A stretch of 64,000 nt of DNA from Gigaspora rosea (lineage: Eukaryota > Glomeromycota > Glomeromycetes > Diversisporales > Gigasporaceae), in the NCBI GenBank assembly GCA_003550325.1, contig QKWP01000045.1, forward strand, positions 369,531-433,530, in the 5' to 3' direction. Every line of letters begins with the position of its first letter. Positions within the stretch are counted from its first letter, which is position 1. The translations under genes and the position numbers were made by a program. This document shows, piece by piece, positions 20,230-31,969 of the stretch. Under the pieces are notes generated by a model that saw only the letters and a list, made by a program, of their open reading frames with translations, was not told where the DNA came from and did no database searches.

Positions 20230-21042
20230 TTTCTACTTTTAAGTGAACAGAATTAAACTTTATGCTCATACTGGTAAATTATTGAATGATAAATGATTAC
20301 AGTTGATTATGCATACAGTATATTCTTCTGAAGCACAAATGTTAAAGTGAGCAGAATTAAACTTCATACTTATTCTTATAATTTATTAAACAATTACAAT
20401 TAATTATATATATGTTCTCTTAAAAGCACAATCATTAAAGTAAACAGAATTAAACTACATATACACTCTAGTATAGAGTTAATACCTCTATCCGGATATA
20501 TTTTTATATCCGGATTAATCTGGTTTTATCATAGTATAAATCTGGATTTAAATTTAAATCCGGATTTATTTATATACGGATATTAAAACACTATGTCACG
20601 TTATATCACATGACATAGTACTGTATATATCCGGATATATAAATCCAGATAGAGGTGTTAACTCTACTCTGGTAAGGTATTGAATAATTAAATGATTACA
20701 GTTAATCATATATCTCTTGAAACATAGACATTAAAGTGAACAGAATTTAACTTCATACTCTAGTAATTTAAATAATGATTAAATGATTATGGTTAATCAC
20801 ATATTCTCTTAAATACAATCATTAAAATAAATAGAATTAAACTTCAGACTCATCCTGGTAATTTAGATGACTATGGTTAATTATGATTTCTTTTGAAACA
20901 ATTATTAAAGTGAACTGAATTATACATCATACTCATGCTGATAAATTATTAACAATTAATAACTACAGTTAATCATACATTCTCTTGAAGCACAATTATT
21001 AGAGTAAACATCCATATTTATGCTGGTAATTTATTGAATATA
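20230..21042 (+). repeat. Array B, left part: about 95-bp tandem repeats
   Basis: Units carry AAAGTGAACAGAATTAAACT, TCATACTCATSCTGGTAATT, TATTGAATGATTAAATGATT and ACAGTTAATCATACATTCTC. About seven copies are visible, interrupted by a hAT MITE (20474-20666). The array stops at 21042, where the Ginger-like element begins, and resumes at 39611 in the same orientation. Confidence 0.8.
20474..20666. mobile_element. hAT-type MITE (193 bp, TSD CTCTRGTA) in array B
   Basis: TAGAGTTAATACCTCTATCC at the left opposes AGATAGAGGTGTTAACTCTA at the right. Flanks CTCTAGTA (20466-20473) and CTCTGGTA (20667-20674) match at seven of eight positions. The inside is made of TATCCGGATATA words. Confidence 0.8.
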
Positions 21043-21047
21043 ATGAT

Positions 21048-21195
21048 TGTCGCAGCTGATGCTAAAAATGGCTAATGCTGAAATTCACGTGATCATCCGA
21101 TGATCATCTGTGCTCGTATGTCAACTTGTCAAATGAGGTGCGTCAACTTGTCCAACTTGTCAAATGAGGTGCATCATCTGACACAACTAAATTTT
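21048..21195 (+). repeat. Left terminal inverted repeat of the Ginger-like element
   Basis: It starts TGTCGCAGCTGATGCT, then has ATTCACGTGATCATCCGATG and two CAACTTGTCAAATGAGGTG units. Every part has its mirror in 39465-39605. Confidence 0.85.
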
Positions 21196-21199
21196 TTTT

Positions 21200-22650
21200 T
21201 TTTGTTGAATTTCATAAGTACAGAAGTACAATACTTTGTACGATTAAACTTTGACTAAAACGTATGCTAAAAGTACTTTGTAATTATGGCATAGGTTCGA
21301 AATTCGACAAAGTGAAATATATGTGTACCGAAAATTCAAGTGCCATTGTGAAAAAAAAAGGTTAGCAATTGTACGGTTATTTTGATTTTTATTGCAAAGA
21401 TGTTTACTTACATTATAGCATGACAGGGAACCTTGATGCTACAAAAAATTGAAGTGTTTCTTGTTAAAAAAAAAAGGTTAGTGACCTTGCAATTTTAAGT
21501 TTAAGTAGAAATATGAAATGCGACCAGTCTTACACTTTGTTTGCTTCATCCGCAATTTTAGTACAGCATTATTCTAACTCTGATTTATAAAAAAAAAGGG
21601 TTGGTTGTTTTATGGCCTTCACAGTTTTTAACTTCTATAAAGCAAGCTGGAATTGTAAATCGTGACAGTGAAATGAATGCACCTTCTCCATTTCAAAAAA
21701 AGTTAGTGGGCTCTGTGAACTTCGCGATTCTTACTAGGCTGCAAGTCTTACACTCTGTTTGCTTTCAATACTTCACCGGTTCTAACATCGCTGGTCTATA
21801 AAAAAGGTTAGTGGCTTTAATGGCCTTCATGACTTCTCAAAATTCTCAAAAAAAAAAAAAAAAAAAAGGCTAGTGGGCTCTCTGAACTTCGCGATTTTAT
21901 ACTGGATTATGAAATGCAGTTAGAATATTGAAATCTCATTCAGTTTTGCCTGCAATTCCAAAACTTCATGCAAGTTTAATACTCATGGAATTGTATATTA
22001 TGACAGTGAATTCAAATACGACATTTTATCTCAAAAAAAAAAAAAAAGTAGTGGGCTCTGTGAACTTCACGATTCTATACTTCACTGGTTTCAACACACC
22101 ACCGATTACTGGTCTAAAAAAAGGTTAGTGCTGTTATTACCTTCATGATTTTGAGTTCTATAAAGGCAAGCTTAATAACATAAAATTGTAAATTATGACA
22201 GTGAATTCGAATGCGACTTCATTTCCAAAAAAAAGGTTAGTAGGTAGCGGACTTCGTAAAACTTCGCAATTCTATACTGGATTATGAAATGTGACTAGAA
22301 ATATTTAAGTCTTACACTATTTACTTTGTTCCATTATCGCTGATCTGTAAAAAAAAGGTTAGTGGCTTCATAGTTTTGAGTTCTATAAAGGCAAGCTTAA
22401 TACTCATGGGATTGCGGAAATGTAAATTATGACAATGTATTTTAATACGCCTTTATTTCAAAAAAAAAAAGGTTACTTTGCTGTTTCTATTATCGCTGAC
22501 CTATAAAAAAAGGTTAGTGGCTTTATGGCCTTTTTAGTTTTTGAGTTCTATAATGGCAATTTTATTACTCATGGAATTGTAAATTACAGTGAATTCGGTT
22601 TTAACATCGCTGGTCTATAAGAAGGTCATAATGCTATGATGTATATTACT
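21200..22650 (+). repeat. Subterminal array C, left
   Basis: Alternating half units of about 110 bp. One carries poly-A then GGTTAGTGGGCTCTGTGAAC and TTCGCGATTCTATACTGG. The other carries poly-A then GGTTAGTGGCTTTATGGCC and TTCTATAAAGGCAAGCTTAA. Six or so pairs are visible. The same units run in inverse orientation at 25140-26510. The 66-codon frames at 21601 and 21928 are products of the repeat. Confidence 0.75.
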
Positions 22651-22779
22651 ATGATTACAACATGAATGCGCAAAAAATTAGAGCACTACCACGGTTCTAA
22701 TTTCATAAACCTTAATGTGGCAAAAACTTGTAACAATGAAATAAAGTTTTACAGGCAATTTTTATCTTGCAAATTCATT

Positions 22780-23010
22780 TTATTTGATTAAATATATAAA
22801 GCATATATATATATATAATTTTTTTTAAAAAAAAACAAAACTTTGAAAATTAAAAAAGAATCGATTTTTATATATAAAAAAAAAAGAATCGATTTTTTTA
22901 TATAAAAAAAAAGTCGAAAAAAAAATCGATTTTTTATAAAAAAAAAAAGATTTTAAATTCGATTTTTCAAAAAAAAAAGGAGAAATTTAAAAATTTAAAA
23001 TTTAAGATTT
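22780..23010. repeat. Low-complexity A/T with repeated AATCGATTTTT
   Basis: TA dinucleotides at 22806-22818, then runs of A broken by GAATCGATTTTT at four places. It lies just downstream of the integrase-like gene and no coding is seen. Confidence 0.7.
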
Positions 23011-23017
23011 GGTTACT

Positions 23018-24678
23018 TTAATTCGTTTGACTGGGATAAGGTATATCTTTGGCATCAACCTCTACGATTGCCGTATGATTGTTAGAGGTTAATCTTTTGA
23101 ATATGCCCGTTTGAGAAAACATTGGTTGCAGTTTCCTCCTTCGCGTTTGCGGATTTGTATCATAGTCCGGCGCAATGCTAACAGGAGTTCCAGGTTCGAT
23201 TGTATTGTTAGCAGTTTTTTTTCGATGGACGCTTCCTGTTGACATAGCTTCGTATAATACTTTCCCAAAGTAGTATTTACTGACTAAAAATAAAAAAGTA
23301 AAAACAAATTACTAAAACGTCTAAACTACTTTGCTAACTCAAGGAACTAGTGACCATCACATGTGCAATTGTTTACTACGTAAACATTAAAATCGGCCTA
23401 AACTATACTATCACCTAACTCTAACACTAACCCTAACTTAGGCTGAGCACTTAATCATGTGATGTGATGATCATGAAGATATCACTAGTTTCAATCCTAA
23501 ACCTAACTAACCTCTTGAATTCGCGATACTCATAATATACGTTGCTGTATAATATCCTCTGGATTATTCGTATCGACCTGAACGTCCTTAATTGTCGCCG
23601 AAGTGTCTACCTCTATTTCATTTGTTTCTGAATTGTCAGTGTCTACCTTTATTTCATTGGTCTGATCAGTGTCTACCTCTATTTCATTAGCCTGGTCAGT
23701 GTCTACCTCTATTTCATTAGTTTGGTCAGTATCTGGTGTTTCGTACACACAGTGCATCTTCCATCCGAACATAACTTCGTGGGGCGTGTGTCTATGCGCT
23801 CTGTGGACCGTAGAATTATAAGAGATAACAAATGCATATATTACATTTATCTAATCCTTTTTTTGGAGTTGATTATCATTATCTCACAAAAGTTTTGTGA
23901 ATCCACGACCAATCGTTTGGTTAAGTCATTCTATTTGTCCTTGGGACTGCGGATGGCGGGGGCGGCCATGCTTGATTCGGATATTGAGAATTTCACAGAC
24001 TTGTTTTACGACTCCTTCAAATTCCCTTCCATTATTACTCTGAAGTATTTTTGGTGGGCCCGGGATTTTAAAAACATCTTTAACAAGATGTGCAGCAACA
24101 GTACCCGCTTCTTTGTTTTTCATAGAAACTGCAATGAAATACTTTGAAAAAGTACAGACACAAGTAAGTAACCACGCAAACCCATAATTAACAGTTGCAA
24201 AATTGTGAAAATCAACTAAGTCTATTTGGACGTGCTGCCACGGTGCCGCAGATATAACTGACTTCATATCGGTTTTTTTTTTAATAGAGGAATTAATAGC
24301 ACAAACTGAACATTTGTTAACATATTTTTGCACTTCCACTTGCGTAATACCAATATGTTTTTCTGAAAGTGCAGAATATGTTGGATGATAGTAGCGATGA
24401 TTAGATTGATCATGAAAGTTTTTTAATAACAAATTACGTAGTTTAACGTTGTATTTAGGAACTACACAACGTGTGTCAGAGATAACTTCGCCATTTTTAA
24501 CTATAGCAGAAAGATAAAGAATACCGTTTTCATCTAACTCGAACTTTTTGCACCATTGTTCAAAATTAGACTTTGCACTAGGACCGTGAATATTTTCTGG
24601 TATTTTCTTAGATTGAAGGTAATTAACAATATCTTGATATTCGTTTGGTGTACTGGGAAGCTTTGGAACTGCTAGCAT
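23018..24678 (-). pseudogene. Gypsy-type integrase-like transposase of the Ginger-like element, broken
   Basis: The frame from 24678 gives 250 residues, MLAVPKLPSTPNEYQDIVNY onward. It carries an HHCC zinc-binding module (His94, His98, Cys123, Cys126 in the local numbering) and then a DDE catalytic core with the first acid in WQHVQIDLVDF (Asp153), an ILQSNNGREF block where the second acid is expected, and HPQSQGQIE about 35 residues later. Coding similarity continues past the first stop through GRGFTKLL and STVHRAHRHTPHEVMFGWK into an acidic tail with DTDQTNEIEV-type repeats. After a probable intron between about 23290 and 23510 comes a last basic exon with GTPVSIAPDYDTNPQTRRRK. About three stops interrupt it and one catalytic acid seems replaced, so it is not active. 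No gag, protease, RT or RNase H lies in this element, which argues against a Gypsy relic. Confidence 0.7.
23590..23735 (-). repeat. 30-bp coding tandem repeat (DTDQTNEIEV)
   Basis: Four units of about 30 bp (GTCTACCTCTATTTCATTRG on the plus strand) encode a 10-residue acidic repeat in the tail of the integrase-like protein. A fifth unit is degenerate. Confidence 0.8.
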
Positions 24679-24904
24679 AGTTGAAAATTGTAAAAAAAAA
24701 TCAACTTACATAAGCTACTATTTATATAATTTTTCTAAATGATCAGCACCAATCAGATTTCATCAAAACAATGCATATGATTTTATATTTGGCAACACAT
24801 TAGAGTTAGGGTTAGATATTAAATTAGCAATTTGGCGAAATATAAGAGTTAGCGATATATTAGAGTTAGAGTTTACATTGAATTAGTGATGCATTTGGTG
24901 ACAC

Positions 24905-25045
24905 ATTAGAGTTAGCGATAGGGTTAGCGATAATGGTTAGCGATAGGGTTAGCGATAGGGTTAGCGATAAGGTTAGCGATAGGGTTAGTGATAGAGTTAG
25001 CAATAGGGTTAGCGATAGGGTTTGCGATAGGGTTAAGGTTAGATA
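24905..25045 (+). repeat. 12-bp minisatellite GGGTTAGCGATA
   Basis: About eleven units with single-base variants (AGGGTTAGCGAT, AAGGTTAGCGAT, AGAGTTAGCAAT). Degenerate related words (TTAGAGTTAGCGATA) extend leftwards to about 24785. The overlapping open frames on both strands are pure repeat translation. Confidence 0.85.
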
Positions 25046-25139
25046 TTTAAAGAATTGGGTAGTTAATATCAAATTCGATAGTAAGTATCTCGAAAAAATG
25101 TTAAACACTAACCTCTAATATTATTCACTTCATGTATTT

Positions 25140-26510
25140 CAATCATGTTCACGATTCTAATTTTTTTTTTTTAAATGAGGATGCTGCATTCAGATTAACT
25201 GTCATAATTTACGATTCTAAATATTAAACTTGTCTTTATAGAATTCAAAAATTCTAAAGAAACCAACCTTTTTTTATATACTAGTGACCAATGATGTTGG
25301 AACCAGTATACTCTAAAATATTAATATCCAACATTATATGCTCCATCGACGTCTCCCATTTCTGCAGATTTTTACAGAGCCACACCCCCTTTTTTTTTTT
25401 TTTAAAAAAAAAAAAAAAAGTCATATTCGAATTCACTAGTCATAATTTACACTTCATAAGTATTAAGTTGCCTTTATAGGACTCAAAATTATGAAAGTCA
25501 TAAAGTCACTAACTTTTTTGTAGCCAGTAGACAGTGATGTTGAAACCAGTGAAATTGTAGGCGAAGCAAACAGAAGCCTTCGATATTTCTAGGCATTTGA
25601 TAGCCCTAGTATAGAATTACGAGGTTTACAGAGCCCACAACTTTTTTTTTTTTTTTGAGAAATGATATTACATTCGAATTCACTATCGCAATTTAAGATT
25701 TTATGAATATTAAGCTTGCCTTTATAGAACTCAAAACTATAAAGACTATAAAAGCCATTAACCTTTTTTTATAGTCAAGTAATGTGAAGTATTGAAATTT
25801 CGGGCAAGTTACATTTCATAATCCAATATGTATAGAATCGCAAACTTCACAGAGCGCACTAATCTTTTTTTTTTAAATGGAGATGTTGCATTCGAATTCA
25901 CTACCACAATTTACAATTCCATGAGTATTAAACGTACCTTTATAGAATTCAAACCCTATGAAGCTATTAGCCTTTTTTGTTTTTTTTATAGATAACCAAT
26001 GAAGCATTAAAATTGCAGGCAAAGCAGACGGAGTTTAAGACCAATATTTCTAGTCGAATTTATAGCCCATATAATCGCGAATTTCATGGAGCCCACTAAC
26101 TTTTTTTTTTTTTTTTTGAAATAAGACACATTCGAATTCACTGTCATAGTTTACAATTTCGTGAATATTAGGCTTGCCTTAATATGATTCAAAAAATATA
26201 AAGGCTATAAAAGCTACAAACCTTTTTTTTTAATAGGCCAACGACCAGTGATGTTGGAACCGGTGAAGTATTAAAATTGTAGGCAAAGCAGACAGAGTAT
26301 AAGACTTCAGTATTTCTAGTTGAATTTCATAGCCCCGGTATAGAATCTGGAGTCGCAAAATTCACAGAACTCGCTTCTTTTTTTTTTTCTTGAAATGAGA
26401 GAATTCACTGTCATTGTTTACAATTCCGTGAGTATTAAGTTTATGAAGGCTATAAAAGTCACTTACCTTTTTTTATTGACCAATGACCAGTGGTGTTAAA
26501 ACCAGTGAAT
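25140..26510 (-). repeat. Subterminal array C, right (inverse orientation), first part
   Basis: Units read CTTCACAGAGCGCACTAAYC, then TTTTTTTTT, ATTCGAATTCACTRYCAYA, CCTTTATAGAATTCAAA and AGTGATGTTGRAACCAGTGA. These are the reverse complement of array C-left. The array is cut at 26510 by the Gypsy LTR element and continues at 39151. Confidence 0.75.
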
Positions 26511-27193
26511 TGTTATAGAATAGGTTTTTCATTATTAAAAATCTAGAACATTCCAAGAATAGTAGCGTAACATAATTGAGACGCAGAATAATATAGAAGG
26601 ATCCTTTATACCTTTATACCTTTATACCTTTATACCTTTATACCTTTATACCTTTATACCTTTATACCTTTATACCTTTATACCTTTATACCTTTATACC
26701 TTTATACCTTTATACCTTTATACCTTTATACCTTTATACCTTTATACCTTTATACCTTTATACCTTTATATCTTTATACCTTTATACTTTTATACTTTTA
26801 TACTTTTATACTTTTACACTTTTATACTTTTATACTTTATTACTATACTTTTATACTTCTATACTTTTACATGAATATATTTCTAAAAAGATATATAAAC
26901 CCTAGCTTTCTGACCTTCTACACATTAGCTTTTAGCTTAGACTCAGACTTCCCTTTCTCCTCCCTCTAATACTTAAATAATTGTATCTCTTCAATATTAT
27001 TATCTAAACAAATAAAATATATCTTTGCTAAATAAATAATACTCTTGTTAATTGATAAATATAAACTGAACCGCTCTAGTGAAGTAATATTCCACTTCCA
27101 CACCGCTTCATATCTTCTCTGACCCTTACAAGATCCCTGTTGCTGTGTGCTGTGTTGCAAGTACTATATTGAAGGCAATAGTCGCTTATAACA
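26511..27193 (+). repeat. 5' LTR of the Gypsy element
   Basis: 683 bp. The U3 part contains about 20 TTTATACC units (26606-26790), then variants TTTATACT. A TATA-like AAGATATATAAACCC at 26887 probably sets the start of transcription. Confidence 0.9.
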
Positions 27194-27619
27194 TTTTGGT
27201 GCCTTCTGGCAAAAAACATTTAAAACAGCCGGAACACTAGAACCTCTCTTCCTTCACTCTGCAAGGATATTTCTTTGGCTACCTCCTCTCTTCTCTCTCC
27301 TAATTAAATAATTGTTTTTTTTGGTTTTCCTGTTGGATTGAAATAGATTCGTTCAGAAGGGCATACTTGAAGCCTCTTGCATTTGTTGCACCAGTATTTT
27401 CATGTAGAATTGAAAAAGATTAGTTCAGAAGGGCATACTTGAAGCCTCTGCTTTTGTAGCATTTGTCTTTTGTTTTAGTATTTTGTTTTGTTAATTTTTC
27501 ATTAGTTTAAGAACCAGATTAGAAACCCTCTTACCTCTTAGTTAGTACATTGAAACTCTCACCTATTTTCTTACCGTTTTAGTTAAAAAAAATTTAGTTA
27601 TCAAACTTTTAGGTCTCTT

Positions 27620-28490
27620 TATGACTAGAGTAAATAGAGCCTACCAAATTCATCTTAAACAAATTGAAGCCCACGACATTAACCATCCATCTGCTCTTGC
27701 TACCACTGTTCTCCAACTCAGTTATCCAGATAAACCTTGTACTATTTGCTATCCACCTTATAGCTTCCATCAAAACTTTCGCAGTTTTTGGAATGATTAC
27801 AGAGACACTTATCTTGCTGGCCGATATTCACAAGTTACTATTAACGCCTTCTTCATTTTAACTCATCCAAAAAGCTATAATACTTGTAGAGCTGCTGCTC
27901 GTGATATTGTTTTCAGTTGCCGATACTATAATCCTTATTTGGACCCTAAGAAGGTTATTTCTGAATTACTTTGACGATTCACTCGATATACTCTTGCCAC
28001 TACTCTACCAGCAGATTTTTCAGCAAATATTTTTGACCACTATATTGAAGGCCTTACTACTTCTACTCCTCCACTTGGCCGCCTTATTGATACACTTGAT
28101 CACTTTTCACCTATAATTCAAACTGCTGACAATCTTGAATTTAATCTTACACCTACCTCTCGACCTGTATGTACCTTACAACCAGAAGATTTAGATAACC
28201 AAGCAGGACCTTCCCGTTCTACTCACACCACTACTTTAGCACCTTACAACGAAGATACTACCCAGATACCTTTTCATCCTACACTTGCACTTCCAACTTC
28301 TCCTCTTAGTGAAATTCCCCTTGACAATCCTCTTCCTATCCAACATACTCTCTCTCCAAACCGAGTTGCTTGATTCATCCAAAATCTTAACCCAGCCACA
28401 TATTTTCAACGTACACCTCAAACCACAACAACTCCTCCTCTACCCATAGTTACTGAAGTCTATTCTGAACCCGTTTTTCACCACATAATA
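27620..28490 (+). pseudogene. Gypsy element, leading coding region of unknown function
   Basis: Coding-like sequence upstream of the capsid region, starting MTRVNRAYQIHLKQIEAHD. It has no domain I recognise. The same region is present in the second copy at 61500-62420, so it belongs to the element. Broken. Confidence 0.6.
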
Positions 28491-28497
28491 CTCCTTT

Positions 28498-29650
28498 ATG
28501 CACTTCTCCTTTACAACGTCAATTTCAAATCTTTATCCTCAACTAGAAATTGTTCAGCCCCAAATAATTGGAGCTTATCCCAACCAAGGAATTGTTGAAC
28601 CAGAAATTCATCAAGAAATAAATTTAGCAGAAGAAAATTTAGAAAAAATAAATTTAGACGAACTAACAGAAACACGAAAAGAAATAAATTATCAAGAAGA
28701 ACCCGAAGAAGAAGAAATAAATTATCAAGAAGGACCAGAAGAAGAAGTACACTCAGAACCAGAATCAGAAGGAACTATAGAAGACAAAGAATCAAGGCCA
28801 GAATTAAACATGGAAGATCAAGATTTAACTGCTGCTGCTCAAGCTATAACTGCTCTTGCCAATGCCCTTGGACAAGATGGTGAAAAGTCTCTTATTAAAA
28901 TAGACTATTATTGTGGTGATGGAACTCAGAACCCAGTTACCTGGGTTGAGGAATTTGAACGAGCTGCCAAGGCCAACCATTGGAGCCCTGCTCGCCAATT
29001 GGAGTTAGCTGCTGCTTATATGAAGGACAATGCCCAGGAATGGTTTTCTAGCCTTGCTAAAACTCCAACCCATTTCCATCATGAACGGCATGGCCAGAAT
29101 GTAAATGGTGTTAATATCTATAGCTTTACTCACCTGTTCAAAGAAAAATTTAGCACTACCAAGCAAAAGGCTGCTTGGCAGAAACAACTTTTTGAAATCA
29201 AACAAGGCACAGACACTGTTGATACTTACGTTAGCCGCTTTAAGCAACTAAAAGGACGCGTAGACCCTCTCAATAATTTCCCAGCTGCTGTTATGATCCA
29301 GTTCTTTATCCAAGGATTACGACCCGAATATGCTATGAATGTCCAAGCTGCCGAACCTGCTAACTTGGGTGCTGCTATTACAGAAGCACGTAAATGGGAA
29401 ACAGGACGAATGATGGCCTCTGAACATAATGCTAATGATACCAACCAAGCCATTGAGCGCCTTACTGAACAAATTGCAAAGCTCAGTATAAATCTAGCTG
29501 AAAAACAAGCTGCTCCTCCTACAAATACTACTGACTAATACACAGACCAAAACAAGGACCGACCACAATCCAATGCTGGAAATGCCACATGCTATTAATG
29601 TGGACAAAAAGGACATTTTATTCAGAATTGTCATACTCGATACCAGGACA
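28498..29650 (+). pseudogene. Gypsy gag region with zinc knuckle
   Basis: An acidic N-terminal stretch rich in Glu (about residues 40-105) is followed by a retrotransposon gag domain with the usual WVEEFERAAKANHW and FFIQGLRPEY blocks. A CCHC-type zinc knuckle (YxCGQKGHF) follows at about 29590. Broken fossil. Confidence 0.85.
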
Positions 29651-30039
29651 ACAAGAAGGACTCTAGGGATACCAATCCCGAGGCAGAAGCAGTAATTATT
29701 CCTCTAGGAATAACTGATCCTATAATAGATCCAGATCCAGAAACAAAAACCAATCTAGGGATAGAAATTATAATCGTTCTGGATATAACTGATCAAGAAG
29801 CCGAAGCCAGTCCTGTGATCGATACAGAAATAACTGGAACCCATGCTCTTCTAATCGGTCCAGATCTCGCAATCGATCATCTACTCCCTATCCTCGTGAT
29901 GTTTACACTCTCGATACTTCCAATGATTATACCTATGAACAATTTGAAGACTTTCTAGTTAATAACTCTATTAGAATTGCTGTCGCTAATTATTTAGTTG
30001 AAAATCCCAAAACTACACAGATTCAGACAACCACCTATA

Positions 30040-30200
30040 CCACTCCTGTCAAGTCAATATTAAACTCAATGGACAGCCTTACCATGCTGTAATCGACAGT
30101 GGTGCTGCTGTCAGTATGATTTCTAGCCAAGTTGTAAAAGAACTTGGATTGAAAATAGAAGCACCCTCTTCTAGTCTATTGTCTCAGCCACTGGACCCTC
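30040..30200 (+). pseudogene. Gypsy aspartic protease region
   Basis: The active-site block VIDSGAAVSMI is visible near 30090, the D-S/T-G motif of retropepsins. Broken fossil. Confidence 0.75.
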
Positions 30201-30389
30201 TGTCTGACCCTAGGCATAATTAAAAACTTACCAATTGAAATTGAAGGAACTACCATTACCATGGATGTTGAAATAATGAATGCTACCTCTTATTCATTAC
30301 TCTTAGGAAATAACTGGTCACAAAGGTAGATGCTACCTACAGTTAGAAAAATAAGGCTTACACTCTCAGGTGGAACAAAAAGAAAATCC

Positions 30390-31780
30390 ATGTGCTGACT
30401 ACTTATGAACACGACCAACCTTTACCTGCCCAAACAATTATCACTGATGAAAAGAAACTGGAAGAGTTTGAACAAGAATATCTCCGTCCAAAAGAAGCCT
30501 ATGTAGTAGAAATTGAACCTGATAATTGGACAACCGTTACCCATAGATCCAGACCCAGTGCCTCATTTACTAAACAAAAATGTGGACGCTGCTACTCTTA
30601 CAACCACCTCTATGCTGACAGTCCTAACATGAATGTTATCGTTGTTGTTGCTACGGACACTTAGCTGCACATTGTCCTAAACAGTCTCCCAAACGAAATG
30701 TTTGCAAAACCTGCTCTCAACCTGGACATCTGTATAAAGACTGTCCTGATAACCTATGTTACCAATGCAAACAGTATGTGCATATCAGTGCCAACTGCCC
30801 CCTGATGACCCAGATTCTTGAAAACCAACGATATCAATGTGGATGTCAACCTTAGAACGTGAATGCTAAATGCTTACCTACTCATTCCCCTTTCAGGACC
30901 CACCATTGTTGCAAATTCAAGGTACCTAACAGACCAGAAGATATTCGACCCTTGGAGCAAACTTTGGTTTGCAAAGGATGTTGGATTGATTTCCACTTAG
31001 ACCTAGATCCAGAAGACCCACGAAGTATAGAGTTCTTTACTAATGATGAAGGCCGAGAAATGCTAACAGAATGTAAGCTCTGTAGAGAGCAAGGTATTAG
31101 ATCCAAAATAATTAAACTCGACTCTATCTGAGAAGATACCTGATTCTGTAATCTTGAATGCTTGTATGTATATAAAGCTGCTAAGGATGTAGAATGGAAT
31201 TTCAACTACAACCTATGGACTCGAGTACGCCATTATACCGAATCCACCAGAAATGCAGGACATGCATATGACCTTAACCAAAGTCAAATTTATCGACTCG
31301 CCCAGATACAGATTGGAAAAAGTAATGAAGACCTCACTCATGCTCTGGAGCCCCAGGCTGCTGACCTGTCTAACCAAGCTATACCTATAATGAAGTTAAT
31401 GTTATCATGAGGCCTCCCAAGTGCAATTGAATGAAACTGAGGAAGAAACTCTACAAAGAATCTTAGGAGAGTCTTTTGATACTAGTCATCCAGACTTTGA
31501 TTAAAGGAAAGCCATGGAAAACTTACAAAAAAATTTCAAAGGAACCGTTGGACTCTGTAAGGAATGTATTATGGTCAAAAAGAATACTGAGTTAGAACAA
31601 TTAGACTCCTATTGTGAGGAATGTTACAAAACACTTCACCCTCCTCCAGACCCAGAAGTTCTGTCTCCTCCAACCTCTCCAACACCAGGATCGCTTGTCG
31701 TTGTACCCATCAAAACTGCACCAGCAATTTTAGAACCCACTGACCTAGTCCCTCTCCTTCAGGAACAGATTAGGCAATAG
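30390..31780 (+). pseudogene. Gypsy linker region with several zinc-knuckle-like Cys/His clusters
   Basis: Between protease and reverse transcriptase there are several C-x2-C-x4-H-x4-C type clusters (for example CKTCSQPGHLYKDC) and further C-x2-C pairs. Gypsy elements normally carry knuckles only in gag, so this is an unusual lineage feature or a captured segment. Broken fossil. Confidence 0.6.
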
Positions 31781-31969
31781 GCCCAAATTATTGCTCTGCT
31801 ACAGAAACAAGCTAAAACTTTTGAACACCAGGACCAGACCATAAAGGAATTACAGGCTCGAGTAAATTATTTCAAAAACTTCCATCATCGACTAAGGGAT
31901 TTGTATAACGAATCCTCTTCCTCTCTGCTCCTGTATCCAATTTTAATGATGGTGATGCTCAAAATTTTT

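Noticed and set aside
23018-24678. Reading the integrase-like gene as a plain Gypsy relic
   Set aside because: No RT, RNase H, gag or LTR adjoins it, and it sits between TGTCG inverted ends with a 5-bp duplication; the Ginger/TDD reading explains more.
24866-25118. 80- and 61-codon frames reading VSDRVSDRV or LTLSLTLSL
   Set aside because: Pure translation of the 12-bp minisatellite.
26600-26790. CRISPR-like regular repeat
   Set aside because: The TTTATACC units are contiguous without spacers and lie in an LTR; the organism is a fungus.
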